A DNA stretch of 64,000 nt from UBA4416 sp044238845 (GCA_044238845.1 JBIICN010000003.1:94971-158970), one strand, 5' to 3'; positions 32,952 to 43,201 are shown, counted from the first letter of the stretch. Notes: generated from the letters alone by a model not told the origin. Numbers and translations are program-made.

Positions 32952-34427
32952 TTATTTTATTAATAAAACATCATAACGTTTCTTTTTATTTGAGATACGT
33001 ACTGGTAATATCAATGAATTTATATTAAACCCGTGGTAATCTTTTAAAGACTGGTCTTCCATCAGCACTTGATAATTTAAGGGAAGTTGCTTTTGAGTCA
33101 TATTTCCATCAGCATCTATTGACGTAACAGCAATTGGATCCTTGTCATACCGCGAATGAAATAGTTTTTTCTTTTCAGTACTTTGAAAATTTCTCATATT
33201 TTCGAGGTTTTCATAATACAATAGATTAATTTTATCATTCAATACGATATTCACTACACTTTCTTTTTCACCTGACGCTAATCTTCTTACTTCTCTCATC
33301 CATAAATATTTCATATCCAATGTATATTTTAAAAGGAGTAATTCATCTAAAGTAGTATATCCTTTTACTCTTACAACTTGTCTAAAAACATAAAATGAAT
33401 TATTCATAACAAACATCTTTCCTGGAGTCCAATAAATATTATTACCATTCTCTTTTCTTCCAGGCTTGATATCTTCTTCAATTTTATCATCAATGTATGC
33501 AAAATTTTCAAAATAAAGATTATCATTATGATTTAAAGATGCAATAAAAAAACCTCTCTTCGCATTTTTATCAATATCTATTTGTCCATCAGAAAAATTA
33601 CCAGTACAGACAAGCGAATTACCAAAAACTTCACAAGCTATAGTTTCTATTTTTTTATTTGAAGCGTTAATCTCTTTTATAATAATCGATGCGTTTGACC
33701 CAGAATTAGACACAATACCGAAATTAACGTCATCATAATTATCAAACTCATTTTTATGATCGCTCCTTACATAACCGAATATATAATATAAATTACCATT
33801 ATTATCTACACAATATTCAGAACTCGACACAGTTGAATTTTTATATGTAGTGATCGGTTCTTTTTCCCAGATACGTTTATAGCCATTTGTAGAATATAAC
33901 CTGCAAATAACTTTTTGTTTTTGTTTAGCTTCTTTAATTTCAGATGTTACCAAAAAATATTTCTTATCAGGAGAAAATGAAACGTCAATATCAGCATACT
34001 GATTATTGTTTTTCGTTTCCACATAATCAACTTCAAACGTTTCTGAAATCTTTTCTCCAGTTTTAGAGTCGACTTCTGTCATAAATAAGGAGACCTTATT
34101 TTTAGTCTTTAACGAATTCCCCCAGTTGTCGTCGTAACTTAAAAATAACAATTTACCGTTACAATTATACGCCCTTCCTGCAGTTGGAAAATCAGTTTCT
34201 TTAATATAAATAGTTTTTCCATTTTTATCAATTTTATGATAGATATAGGTTTTTGCAATACCATTTTTATTCCTGATAAAATAATATCCTGTGCTGTCAC
34301 TTTCAATGCTTTCTTTACACCATACAACACCTGGAGTTTCGAATTCATCGCCTTGTTTGACATCAAACTCCTGAGCAACTAATCTAAGATTAATCAATAA
34401 AATAAAAATAATAAATTTCCTTTTCAT
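32952..34427 (-). CDS. Secreted protein of unknown function, propeller-like
   Basis: A 491-residue protein with a signal peptide at 1-19 (ending Leu-Val-Ala-Gln). Strand-rich repeats with Asn-Gly-Asn-Leu-Tyr-Tyr and Leu-Val-Cys-Thr-Gly-Asn-Phe suggest a beta-propeller and resemble the proteins at 9779-11200 and 41663-43114. No catalytic motif is seen. It begins 12 bases after the stop of the large PD40/outer-membrane protein gene at 34440, so the two are probably coexpressed, with the TSUP permease following. Confidence 0.8.
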   Translation of the reverse strand: MKRKFIIFILLINLRLVAQEFDVKQGDEFETPGVVWCKESIESDSTGYYFIRNKNGIAKTYIYHKIDKNGKTIYIKETDFPTAGRAYNCNGKLLFLSYDDNWGNSLKTKNKVSLFMTEVDSKTGEKISETFEVDYVETKNNNQYADIDVSFSPDKKYFLVTSEIKEAKQKQKVICRLYSTNGYKRIWEKEPITTYKNSTVSSSEYCVDNNGNLYYIFGYVRSDHKNEFDNYDDVNFGIVSNSGSNASIIIKEINASNKKIETIACEVFGNSLVCTGNFSDGQIDIDKNAKRGFFIASLNHNDNLYFENFAYIDDKIEEDIKPGRKENGNNIYWTPGKMFVMNNSFYVFRQVVRVKGYTTLDELLLLKYTLDMKYLWMREVRRLASGEKESVVNIVLNDKINLLYYENLENMRNFQSTEKKKLFHSRYDKDPIAVTSIDADGNMTQKQLPLNYQVLMEDQSLKDYHGFNINSLILPVRISNKKKRYDVLLIK

Positions 34428-34439
34428 AAAATTATATGA

Positions 34440-37400
34440 TTAAAAATCTGTAGTGAAAGATAAATAAGTCATTCCTTTTTGTACTTTTTTATCATCAACC
34501 CCCCAAGCAAAATCAACACGTATAAAGTACCCTAATAATCGAGATCGCAATCCAAGCCCATAACCTCCAACTATCGGTTCCTTTTGATTGTAAATAATTA
34601 GAGTTACAGGATTTCCAACAAGAACATTTTTATTTAATACGTTATCCTCACTATAAGGATTTTTGTCATACCAAGCCATTCCTAAATCAGCAAAACCAAT
34701 AATTTGAAAATTTTGAATAAAGTCGGAACGAATTGGCCTATTTAATAAATACTTAAATATAGGCCATCGCACTTCACTGTTCCAAGTAACAAAATTATTC
34801 CCATTACGAATATTTTGTTTAAACCCTCTCAAGTTAGTTGCTAAAGTTTGAAATTGATATTGTTCTGGTTTCACAATATTAATGGTTCTATCAAATTGAG
34901 GATTTAACCAGTTATCAACTCCTCCTAAATAATAGATCAACCTATCAGTTCCCCAAGATGTAGCCCCTGCAACTCTATTAGCCCAAATTAAATCACGGTG
35001 AATTTTTTTATAATTACGAAAATCAAATCCAAATGTTATTAAATCATGCCTTTCTTCTTTGACTAATCTCCAATACTCACCCCACATTTTAAATCGAGTT
35101 CCATTATATAAATTTAATCCTCTTTTACGGGTATTATCAAATATATATTCGATTTTAGCTCCACCATAATTATCGTACTCATGTGGTTTACGTAAACTTT
35201 CATCACTTACTGAAGCAAATACTCTTCTATCATTTCGGTACATCAGAGATAATTTAACAGCAGAAACTTCACTAAAAGGTATTTTCCATGTATATCGCGC
35301 ATCATGTGTTTGAACTTTTGTAATTCCCGAAAAGCCATTAACTTTTAAAAATGATTGACGGTGTAATACTAACTGTCTGTCAATTTTTCTAATTCTATTT
35401 TCCCAACTCAATAGATACTCATTATCTAATGTTCCAGCAATACGAAAACCAGCAACAATACGTTTATCTTCAAAGAGATCGCTTAAGCCAATTTTAAATA
35501 AAAGATTTAATCCAGGATTTAAATACACTGGACTTCCACCACCTGCGAAGCGCTGATAATTAGTCCCTAAAAATGAATTATCAAGTTGAGTTACCACCTG
35601 ATCTGTTCTAAAACTTGTATAATAATTTTGCTGAATAGGAAACCTCAGTTCTCCTGAAGAATTCCCTGCAATTAACTGAGGATCATTAACCCCAGGATTA
35701 TTAGAATTAGTATTGATTTGTTTTTGATTATTACCTTTTGAAATATCTTTCTTATTCTGTCCTTTTAAATCATAATTTTCAAAATCTATTCCTTCAGTTT
35801 TCTTTGCAGTGGTATCAGCTTTTTTTGGACCCAAATCCTCATCTCTTCTTATGGGATTTGAAATAATAATTTTATCAGGATCGGCTAAATTAAATCGAGG
35901 AGCAGCTTTAAACCATGTGTTGTTTAATGTTGTTGACTTCAAGTCGGAAGGCGCAACTAAAGGAGATACCATTAATCGTTCTTTAAAATTATCTACAATA
36001 ATTTCTGCATATCTTGTATAACGTGCATTAATATGGTGCTCTTGAATATTTTTTTGATAATTGGTAATTGGTTTAGAATTATAAAAATAACGATAGTGTT
36101 CGGTTGTATCGACAAATGCTATAGAGCTATCCAATACACCAACATACCTATTATAAACACCATTAGCTTCTCCTAAATAAGCAATTACTCCTTTACTATA
36201 CTCTTGAGGATTAACCTCATTAACATCAGGTGTATTTGTAACACGATACAACACATTTGACTTTGTAAGGGCATTGTAATAAAACACATCATTATTTTTA
36301 GAGAATCTCAAATACAATTTAGCATCTTCGTTTGCCTTAATCGTATCGTGTGTTCTGTTTGATTCAAATAAAATTCCTTTAGAATTATCTATAAATACTG
36401 GATTATTGTCATCCCACGCATCATTGGTAATTTGTTCAATGCCACCTGAATTTAAAGTAAAAATAAAAATATCAGATTGTCCTTTTCCTTTTTTAACAGC
36501 ACTCATCACTATACGTTTACCATCGTGAGAAAAAGCGTAACTATTCACTTTTTCAAAACCAGTTACATTTCGCTTATTCGTTTCTTTTGATTCTGTATCA
36601 TAAGTATGAAGCTTCAAAACATTCTTACGTTCATAGATCATTGCCAATACAGAATTATTAGGATGCCAAGCAATTAATGGATACGTATGATCTTCTATGC
36701 GTTCTAGCTTTGGGTTTAACTTAATTAGCCGTTTATTTTTCTTTTCACCAATAGTATTAATCCAAACTTTATATTGGCCTAATTCGCTTGTAGCGTAACT
36801 TATTTTTTGTCCATCCGGACTAACTTTTAACTGATAATAATGTCTGAATTTATTTTGTTTTTTAAGAACAGACTCTGCAACTGGGTTTTTACGAGTACTA
36901 TCTCTATAATCAAAATAACGTTTCGCCATTTTATTCGTAAACTCCATTGTCATATTTTGAACCGATAAACCCAATACATATAAAAATGCATTATTAGGAT
37001 TACGACTTACTTTTGTCATATATAACAAATTAGGAATTACCGCTTCTCCATATTCCTCGGCAACATAATACCACATGGCATGTCCAGCCATCGTTGCTTC
37101 TTTTCCTGTTAACTGATTAAATTTAAGAAAGCGATCGTTTTGAATCGCATCCATTACTCTATTATCAATATTAGAATTCCAACCTTCAGAAATGTAGGCT
37201 ATCAAACCGTTTTTAAACCAATCGGGAAGAGATAGCAATGTAGAGTTACGAACGATGTCCCTTGTTCTACCCCCATACATCATTTGATCAATCATTAATT
37301 CAGCTAAAGCAGCACGAATTTGTTTGTCTAAATCGGCATGAGAACCTGTGAAATAAATAAAAATCTTGTCTCCAATAATTCTTGTAACACCGCCAATATT

Positions 37401-37733
37401 TCCATTATCTTCGCCAGCTAAACCAATATTACTTTGTTTAAAATCATTTTGATTATTATACACTATCACATCAATTTTGTCATCTAACTGAAAATCTAAA
37501 CGCTTTTCTAAAATAGGCAATTGTCTATCGATAGAAGTTGCCGCATATCGAGCAATTTCTTGCCCACCTTCATATAAGTAGACTCTAAAGCGCTCAAAAT
37601 CAAAATAAGTCCAGTTGAATGATTGGTATTGCATACGATTTTTTCCAAATTCTAATTGAGAACCATAATAGAATTGCGCGTATGTAGTTTTAACACATAA
37701 CACAAGAAAAAATAAAGAAAGTAACCGTTTCAT
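34440..37733 (-). CDS. Large envelope protein: peptidase-MA-like region, PD40 propeller and outer-membrane barrel
   Basis: A 1097-residue exported protein with signal peptide 1-19. Residues about 30-290 resemble the peptidase-MA-like N-terminal part found in TolB-like Bacteroidota proteins; I see no clear HExxH, so it is probably not active. Residues about 300-600 hold PD40/TolB beta-propeller repeats (Ser-Pro-Asp-Gly-Gln-Lys-Ile-Ser, Ser-His-Asp-Gly-Lys-Arg-Ile). A low-complexity Asn/Gln/Lys linker near 650-690 leads to a C-terminal region (about 720-1097) rich in alternating strands, ending Leu-Ser-Phe-Thr-Thr-Asp-Phe as in outer-membrane barrels. Its role is unknown; the layout suggests a surface-exposed or periplasmic propeller anchored by its own barrel. 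Confidence 0.82.
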   Translation of the reverse strand: MKRLLSLFFLVLCVKTTYAQFYYGSQLEFGKNRMQYQSFNWTYFDFERFRVYLYEGGQEIARYAATSIDRQLPILEKRLDFQLDDKIDVIVYNNQNDFKQSNIGLAGEDNGNIGGVTRIIGDKIFIYFTGSHADLDKQIRAALAELMIDQMMYGGRTRDIVRNSTLLSLPDWFKNGLIAYISEGWNSNIDNRVMDAIQNDRFLKFNQLTGKEATMAGHAMWYYVAEEYGEAVIPNLLYMTKVSRNPNNAFLYVLGLSVQNMTMEFTNKMAKRYFDYRDSTRKNPVAESVLKKQNKFRHYYQLKVSPDGQKISYATSELGQYKVWINTIGEKKNKRLIKLNPKLERIEDHTYPLIAWHPNNSVLAMIYERKNVLKLHTYDTESKETNKRNVTGFEKVNSYAFSHDGKRIVMSAVKKGKGQSDIFIFTLNSGGIEQITNDAWDDNNPVFIDNSKGILFESNRTHDTIKANEDAKLYLRFSKNNDVFYYNALTKSNVLYRVTNTPDVNEVNPQEYSKGVIAYLGEANGVYNRYVGVLDSSIAFVDTTEHYRYFYNSKPITNYQKNIQEHHINARYTRYAEIIVDNFKERLMVSPLVAPSDLKSTTLNNTWFKAAPRFNLADPDKIIISNPIRRDEDLGPKKADTTAKKTEGIDFENYDLKGQNKKDISKGNNQKQINTNSNNPGVNDPQLIAGNSSGELRFPIQQNYYTSFRTDQVVTQLDNSFLGTNYQRFAGGGSPVYLNPGLNLLFKIGLSDLFEDKRIVAGFRIAGTLDNEYLLSWENRIRKIDRQLVLHRQSFLKVNGFSGITKVQTHDARYTWKIPFSEVSAVKLSLMYRNDRRVFASVSDESLRKPHEYDNYGGAKIEYIFDNTRKRGLNLYNGTRFKMWGEYWRLVKEERHDLITFGFDFRNYKKIHRDLIWANRVAGATSWGTDRLIYYLGGVDNWLNPQFDRTINIVKPEQYQFQTLATNLRGFKQNIRNGNNFVTWNSEVRWPIFKYLLNRPIRSDFIQNFQIIGFADLGMAWYDKNPYSEDNVLNKNVLVGNPVTLIIYNQKEPIVGGYGLGLRSRLLGYFIRVDFAWGVDDKKVQKGMTYLSFTTDF

Positions 37734-37781
37734 TTAATTGATAATAAGCCCTAAATTTAACGAATATTTATTAAAAATACT

Positions 37782-38420
37782 ATGATAAACGTACACTATT
37801 TTTCCTTTGGTCCTTTTCAGGAAAACACCTATGTTTTATGGGATGAAACCAAGGAATGCATCGTTTTAGACCCAGGAAATAACAATAGCTCTGAAAATAA
37901 AAAATTGAGTGATTTTATTTCACAAAATAACTTAAATCTCAAGCGTTTAATTTTAACTCACGGACATATAGACCATATTAATGGCAATAAATACGTATTT
38001 GACACATATGGTTTATTACCAGAAGTTCATAAAGATGACGTGTATTTTATAGAAAAACATTTAAGCAGCGCCACTATGTATGGCTTACATGCCGAACAAA
38101 GTCCAATGCCAAAAACATTCATAAATGAAGGTGATATAATTAAATTTGGCAATTCAACTTTACAAACACTACACACGCCAGGACATTCGCCAGGAAGTAT
38201 TTCTTATTATAATTTAGAAGATAAATTTATTATTGGTGGGGATGTATTGTTCTATGGCAGTATTGGTCGTTCTGATTTACCAATGGGGAATCATGACATA
38301 TTAATTAAATCCATTAAAGAAAAATTAATTCCATTAGGTGATGATATGAAAGTATATAGCGGACATGGGATGCCTACCACTATTGGTTTTGAAAGAATGA
38401 ATAATCCTTTTTTAGTTTAG
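37782..38420 (+). CDS. MBL-fold metallo-hydrolase (glyoxalase II-like)
   Basis: A 212-residue metallo-beta-lactamase-fold hydrolase. Metal ligands visible are His60-x-His62-x-Asp64-His65, His135 in Thr-Pro-Gly-His-Ser-Pro-Gly, Asp154 in Gly-Gly-Asp, and a final His in Ser-Gly-His-Gly. It is close to YcbL/GloB-like thioesterases but lacks the C-terminal helical domain of true glyoxalase II. It is cytoplasmic. The natural substrate is not evident. Confidence 0.92.
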   Translation: MINVHYFSFGPFQENTYVLWDETKECIVLDPGNNNSSENKKLSDFISQNNLNLKRLILTHGHIDHINGNKYVFDTYGLLPEVHKDDVYFIEKHLSSATMYGLHAEQSPMPKTFINEGDIIKFGNSTLQTLHTPGHSPGSISYYNLEDKFIIGGDVLFYGSIGRSDLPMGNHDILIKSIKEKLIPLGDDMKVYSGHGMPTTIGFERMNNPFLV

Positions 38421-38421
38421 G

Positions 38422-38542
38422 TTAACCGCAAAGAGGCTAAGAAAAAAAGCAAAGAACACAAAGAAAAATAAAGTAATACAAAACAAATACTGAGCGAACT
38501 TTGCGAATCACGTCACAGCATGATTGCGAACTCTGCGGTTAA
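38422..38542. repeat. 121-bp element with terminal inverted repeats
   Basis: It starts TTAACCGCAAAGAG and ends CTCTGCGGTTAA, which is an inverted match with one difference over 12 bases. The interior is A-rich and has no gene. It has the shape of a MITE. It fills the space between the MBL gene and the DUF255 gene. Confidence 0.6.
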
Positions 38543-38554
38543 ATAACAAAAAAA

Positions 38555-40567
38555 ATGCCGAACAATCTCATAAAAGAAAACAGTCCTTACTTACTTCAAC
38601 ATGCTAATAATCCCGTTAATTGGTATGCATGGAATGACGAAACTTTAGCAATTGCAAAAAAAGAAAACAAACTCATTTTAGTTAGCATTGGATATAGTGC
38701 TTGTCATTGGTGTCATGTGATGGAACACGAAAGTTTTGAAGATGAACAAGTAGCCAGTATCATGAATGAAAACTTTATCAATATAAAAGTGGATAGAGAA
38801 GAACGCCCTGATATTGACATGGTGTATATGGGTGCAGTGCAGTTAATGACTGGACAAGGAGGTTGGCCGCTTAATTGCTTTGCATTGCCAGATGGCAGAC
38901 CTATTTATGGTGGCACATATTTCCCAAAAGCACAATGGATAAATGTATTAACCAATTTAGCTGATTTATATGCTACCGATCCTAATAAAGCTTATGAATA
39001 TGCCGCTCATCTAACTGATGGATTAGAACAATTAGAAATCCCTAAAGCTACAAACGAAAATGATTTTGAAATAGAAACACTTTACAAATCGGTTAATAAA
39101 TGGAAATCAGGATTTGATAGTGAACATGGCGGACCAAATAGAGCTCCGAAATTTCCGTTACCAAATAATTATTTGTTTTTATTAAACTATCAATATTTTG
39201 AAGATGATTTAACTATCAAAAAACATTTGGATTTAACGCTAACCAAAATGGCTTGGGGCGGCATCTACGACCAACTAGGTGGTGGCTTTGCAAGATATAG
39301 TACTGACGTTTTATGGAAAGTTCCACACTTTGAAAAAATGTTGTATGATAATGCACAACTCGTTAGTTTATATAGTCAAGCATATAAACAAAATAAAAAT
39401 GAACTTTACAAAAACATAGTTTACGAAACAATTGCATTTGTAGAAAGAGAATTAATGAATCTTGAATATGGCTTTTACTCTGCCTTAGATGCTGATAGTG
39501 AAGGTATAGAAGGAAAATACTATGTATGGCAAAAAGAAGAATTGCAACATTTCTTAAAAGAGGATTTCGAAATTTTTGCTGACTATTATTGTGTAAATGA
39601 CATTGGCTATTGGGAAGATGAAAACTATGTTTTGATGCGAAATGCAGAAGAATCAGTAATTGCATTAAAGCATAATATATCAACAAGCGAATTGCAACAA
39701 AAAATAAAAACTTGTCATACTACTTTACTAAATGCTCGTGAAAAAAGAGTGAAACCAGGCTTAGATAACAAAGTGTTAGCTTCTTGGAATGGATTGATGT
39801 GTAAGGCTTTAACTGAAGCGTATTTAGTATTTGAAGAAAATAAATTTAAAAACTTAGCACAAGAAAATGCCAATTATTTATCAAAAAAATATTGCAAAAA
39901 TAATGGACAATTACTTCGTGTTATTAATAACAACTCATCAATCTCAGGATTTTTAGAAGATTACGCCTTTGTGATAGATGCCTTTTTATCAATTTATATT
40001 GTTACTGCTAATGAAGAGTGGTTATTAAAGGCTAAAGAATTAGCAGATTACACACTCATTAATTTTTATGACTCAAAACAAAACACCTATTTCTTTACCG
40101 ATTCAAGTCAAGAGAAATTAGTAGTTCGTAAAGCTGAATGGAGTGATAACGTCATCCCTGCATCTAGCTCACAAATGGCAATTAACCTCCATACTTTATC
40201 CATTTATTTTGATGAAGATAGTTATCATCAAATTTCTGAAAGTCTTTTAAAATCAGTGATTAAAGAAATAGAGAACTACGGCCCAGGTTATAGCAATTGG
40301 GCCATGTTGTTATTACAAAAACTAAAGCCTCAAACCGAAGTCGTAATTGTTGGTAAAACTGTTAATGAAAATTTAGTAGCACTATATAAACAAAGCCCTC
40401 CAAATGTGATATTTGCTTTAAGCGATAAAAAATCAGATTTACCATTGCTAAAAAACAGGTATGTTGAAGAACAAACATTAATTTATGTTTGCAAAAACAA
40501 CAGTTGTTTATTGCCAAGTAAATCTGTTGAAGAAGCATTAAAGCAAATTGAAGAAAGTACAACATAA
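38555..40567 (+). CDS. DUF255 thioredoxin-like protein (YyaL/SSP411 family)
   Basis: A 670-residue protein with an N-terminal thioredoxin-like domain (about 1-165), active-type motif Cys50-His-Trp-Cys53, and the family start Asn-Ser-Pro-Tyr-Leu-Leu-Gln-His. The rest is a six-hairpin/(alpha-alpha)6 glycosidase-like domain, with Trp-Lys-Val-Pro-His-Phe-Glu-Lys-Met-Leu-Tyr-Asp-Asn near 255. No signal peptide. The molecular role is not established; the fold suggests action on a carbohydrate or a protein thiol. The next gene overlaps its end by 20 bases. Confidence 0.93.
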   Translation: MPNNLIKENSPYLLQHANNPVNWYAWNDETLAIAKKENKLILVSIGYSACHWCHVMEHESFEDEQVASIMNENFINIKVDREERPDIDMVYMGAVQLMTGQGGWPLNCFALPDGRPIYGGTYFPKAQWINVLTNLADLYATDPNKAYEYAAHLTDGLEQLEIPKATNENDFEIETLYKSVNKWKSGFDSEHGGPNRAPKFPLPNNYLFLLNYQYFEDDLTIKKHLDLTLTKMAWGGIYDQLGGGFARYSTDVLWKVPHFEKMLYDNAQLVSLYSQAYKQNKNELYKNIVYETIAFVERELMNLEYGFYSALDADSEGIEGKYYVWQKEELQHFLKEDFEIFADYYCVNDIGYWEDENYVLMRNAEESVIALKHNISTSELQQKIKTCHTTLLNAREKRVKPGLDNKVLASWNGLMCKALTEAYLVFEENKFKNLAQENANYLSKKYCKNNGQLLRVINNNSSISGFLEDYAFVIDAFLSIYIVTANEEWLLKAKELADYTLINFYDSKQNTYFFTDSSQEKLVVRKAEWSDNVIPASSSQMAINLHTLSIYFDEDSYHQISESLLKSVIKEIENYGPGYSNWAMLLLQKLKPQTEVVIVGKTVNENLVALYKQSPPNVIFALSDKKSDLPLLKNRYVEEQTLIYVCKNNSCLLPSKSVEEALKQIEESTT

Positions 40568-41567
40568 AATATTGAGTCTAAGGTGTAAAATACTAACTGT
40601 GTTTTTCACTCTATCTCTTATATCTCATCACTCGTATCTCAAATCTCAGTCTCTTATTCCAACTGCTGAAGCTGCCTTTGAAAATCAACTGCCATTTAAT
40701 ACTGAATATCTAAAATCTCAAAAAATAAAATCAATTACCTTTGATATTATTGACAAAAAAGATTTACAAGTAGCTGAAGATAAAGGACTATTGACTTATT
40801 ATGAATTCAATACAAATGGATTATTAACTCGTTTCTATAATACTTCTATCATTAAAGTCATTCAAAAAGAATATCATTCGGAACCTGTTTATAGACGTGG
40901 GAGAAAAATAAGCAACGGACACTCGCACACAAAAAATGAATATGTGTATGATACCGTTTCAACTAATTACTTTTATAACGAAACAAATTTGTTAAAGCTA
41001 AAGCGCTACAACGATGGCTCGTATTATGAAAGTTATTACTACGATTACACTTCAGAAGGAAAAGTTGAAAAAGAAAAACGTTGTAAAGAGACAAATGTAT
41101 CAGAAAACAAAACTGAATTTAAATTAGGCGGACAATACATTATTAGTGAAGAAAGCTACAAATATTCAACTACAGGAAAAAATCAATATAAAAAAACCTG
41201 TATGAATGATGAGGGTAGACCTTACAAAGAAATCATTTATACTTTTAACGATGCTAAAAAACCAATCAGTATTAACGAACAATATACCGTAGCTTGGATA
41301 ACACAAAATAGCAGTTTTGAATATAATACGAAAGGACAGCTAACAAAGGCTAGTTATAAAAGCAATAGTAATGGCGACATTGAGCAAACTCGTACTTATG
41401 AATATGACGCTAATGATTGCTTATTAACAGAAAAACAATTTAAAAACGGAACACTTCTTAAAGAAATTAGTTATGTAACAGATGTTACTAAAAAAGTAAA
41501 CTCTTACATTATTAGGGATCCTAATAGTAAAAGTTTACAAATTGTGAAGTTGATGTATCAGTATTGA
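40548..41567 (+). CDS. Secreted YD-repeat-like protein, no ATG start
   Basis: About 339 residues. The N-terminus resembles a signal peptide (Met-Lys-Lys ... Ile-Leu-Thr-Val-Phe-Phe-Thr-Leu). The mature part has short repeated strand patterns (Tyr-x-Tyr-Asp, Glu-Tyr-Asn-Thr-Lys-Gly-Gln-Leu-Thr-Lys-Ala) like bacterial YD/RHS-type repeats, but is too short for an RHS toxin. No ATG is available near the start: candidates are TTG at 40548 (overlapping the previous gene), TTG at 40572 and GTG at 40599. The bases at 40610-40660 repeat the theme TATCTCA, so the N-terminal codons may derive from a simple repeat. Confidence 0.7.
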   Translation: MKKVQHKILSLRCKILTVFFTLSLISHHSYLKSQSLIPTAEAAFENQLPFNTEYLKSQKIKSITFDIIDKKDLQVAEDKGLLTYYEFNTNGLLTRFYNTSIIKVIQKEYHSEPVYRRGRKISNGHSHTKNEYVYDTVSTNYFYNETNLLKLKRYNDGSYYESYYYDYTSEGKVEKEKRCKETNVSENKTEFKLGGQYIISEESYKYSTTGKNQYKKTCMNDEGRPYKEIIYTFNDAKKPISINEQYTVAWITQNSSFEYNTKGQLTKASYKSNSNGDIEQTRTYEYDANDCLLTEKQFKNGTLLKEISYVTDVTKKVNSYIIRDPNSKSLQIVKLMYQY

Positions 41568-41662
41568 TACAAATACTTCTCATATTTATCAAAAACTGAT
41601 ACAATATTTGATAGGTGTTATAATTATAACTTATATACTGGACAAATACAATTTGATTGAAA

Positions 41663-43114
41663 TCATTTGTCATTGAATTTCAGCTTAAAAAGCTTACATT
41701 TTGATGTAACTGGTCCATTCAACCCTTGAGTTACGCCAATAAATTCATTGCCAATTTGTTTAATAGATAAATAATAAAAATCATTAAAACTTTGATGCTG
41801 AATGAAGCCCGAAGAATTAATTTTTAATAGAGACATATTGGATTTATAAGTTTGTTTTAAAGTCATAGGAGTAGAAGGATATGGTTTACCAAATACATAA
41901 TTATTATAATCTATTTTATTATTCTCTCCTTCGTAATCTAAATAAACCAATGCGATTGTGCCATTTATGTATGATAACCTACTTGTTCCAATTGCTTCTG
42001 GAGTAATTGGTAAAGCCTTAATCCATTTCTCAGAATCAGACTTCAAATAAATTAGTTCAGCATTATTATGAAAAGACACTTTCTGACTAATCTCATTTGG
42101 GTTCCTTATTACTCTAATTTCAGGCACCATAACATCAACATAAACATTCATTGTTTGTGAAATCAATACATAACAATCCCCTGTTTCTGTTATAATTGTA
42201 CTTTCAATATTTTTATCTGAGTTATTTAGTTTATCGCCAACAAGATGGTCAAAATAAGTTTGCTCGTCGATTGTGTTTGTTTTTTGATTGTATACAATTT
42301 TAAAGACTCCATACTTTGAAACTCCTCCATTAGATGAATTATTATCATACTTACCCAATAAAACAATTCTATCATTTGAAATCGATTTGATGTCAGATAC
42401 AGTCATTATAGTATTTCCATTAGAAATATCGAATGAATAGGTTTTATTTAGTTTAACATCTCTTAAAAAAACATTTTTTCTACTCCCATTATTTTTAATT
42501 ATAGCAATTCCATTATCATATGGGTAAGTTTTTAAAGTATCAGGCTTCTTATAATCAGAGGCAGAAGAGTCGGACAATAACAATTTAAACTCATTATTAT
42601 AAACTCTATAATAAAACATTGTTTTATTCATTTTCTTATAACCAATTTCATACGACATAACACATAAATCGTGTTTTTCATTTGTTGTTGTCAAAAAATC
42701 AGAATAATTTTTAGCAGAGAACAAAAAATCTGGTGTTTCTGGCAGCACAAAATCTTCATTTATTTTAGTTACAAAAAAATCATCTTTCTTGTTTGTGAAA
42801 ATTACAGAAAAAAAATTGTTAAATTCTAAAAACCTTCCACTAGAATACCCCTTAAATTTAGGATACAATATCTTTTTTTTAACTTCAAGTGTTTTAGAAT
42901 CTATCAAAAAAATATCATCTGTTTGATTAAAAATTGTAGCTCCGTGAGTCATATTAAAAACAAACGAATTATTAAAATTTGGATTAAAAATATTGGCATA
43001 AGATACGGATCCTGATTCCGGAATTTCCTCTGATTCAGCTTTAGTTGCAAGTTGAGCATTCATCAACATATTTAATGATACTATAAAAGACAAGGCGATT
43101 ATTTTAATTTTCAT
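41663..43114 (-). CDS. Secreted protein of unknown function, propeller-like
   Basis: A 483-residue exported protein with signal peptide 1-20 (ending Leu-Met-Asn-Ala-Gln). Strand-like repeats such as Asn-Asp-Arg-Ile-Val-Leu-Leu-Gly-Lys-Tyr-Asp and Asn-Gly-Thr-Ile-Ala-Leu-Val-Tyr-Leu resemble the proteins at 9779 and 32952. No motif for catalysis is seen. It stands alone. Confidence 0.78.
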   Translation of the reverse strand: MKIKIIALSFIVSLNMLMNAQLATKAESEEIPESGSVSYANIFNPNFNNSFVFNMTHGATIFNQTDDIFLIDSKTLEVKKKILYPKFKGYSSGRFLEFNNFFSVIFTNKKDDFFVTKINEDFVLPETPDFLFSAKNYSDFLTTTNEKHDLCVMSYEIGYKKMNKTMFYYRVYNNEFKLLLSDSSASDYKKPDTLKTYPYDNGIAIIKNNGSRKNVFLRDVKLNKTYSFDISNGNTIMTVSDIKSISNDRIVLLGKYDNNSSNGGVSKYGVFKIVYNQKTNTIDEQTYFDHLVGDKLNNSDKNIESTIITETGDCYVLISQTMNVYVDVMVPEIRVIRNPNEISQKVSFHNNAELIYLKSDSEKWIKALPITPEAIGTSRLSYINGTIALVYLDYEGENNKIDYNNYVFGKPYPSTPMTLKQTYKSNMSLLKINSSGFIQHQSFNDFYYLSIKQIGNEFIGVTQGLNGPVTSKCKLFKLKFNDK

Positions 43115-43187
43115 TTTTATTCTTTAGGGTTATTATTTAAACATTCTTTATGCTAATGAAGTAAATCTATTAAAAAAATATATATAT

Positions 43188-43201
43188 ACACAAATTTGTG
43201 T
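43188..43201. promoter_or_regulatory. 14-bp perfect palindrome upstream of a secreted-protein gene
   Basis: ACACAAATTTGTGT lies 74 bases before the start at 43114 and is flanked by an alternating TA run. It may be an operator; no regulator is adjacent. Confidence 0.35.
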
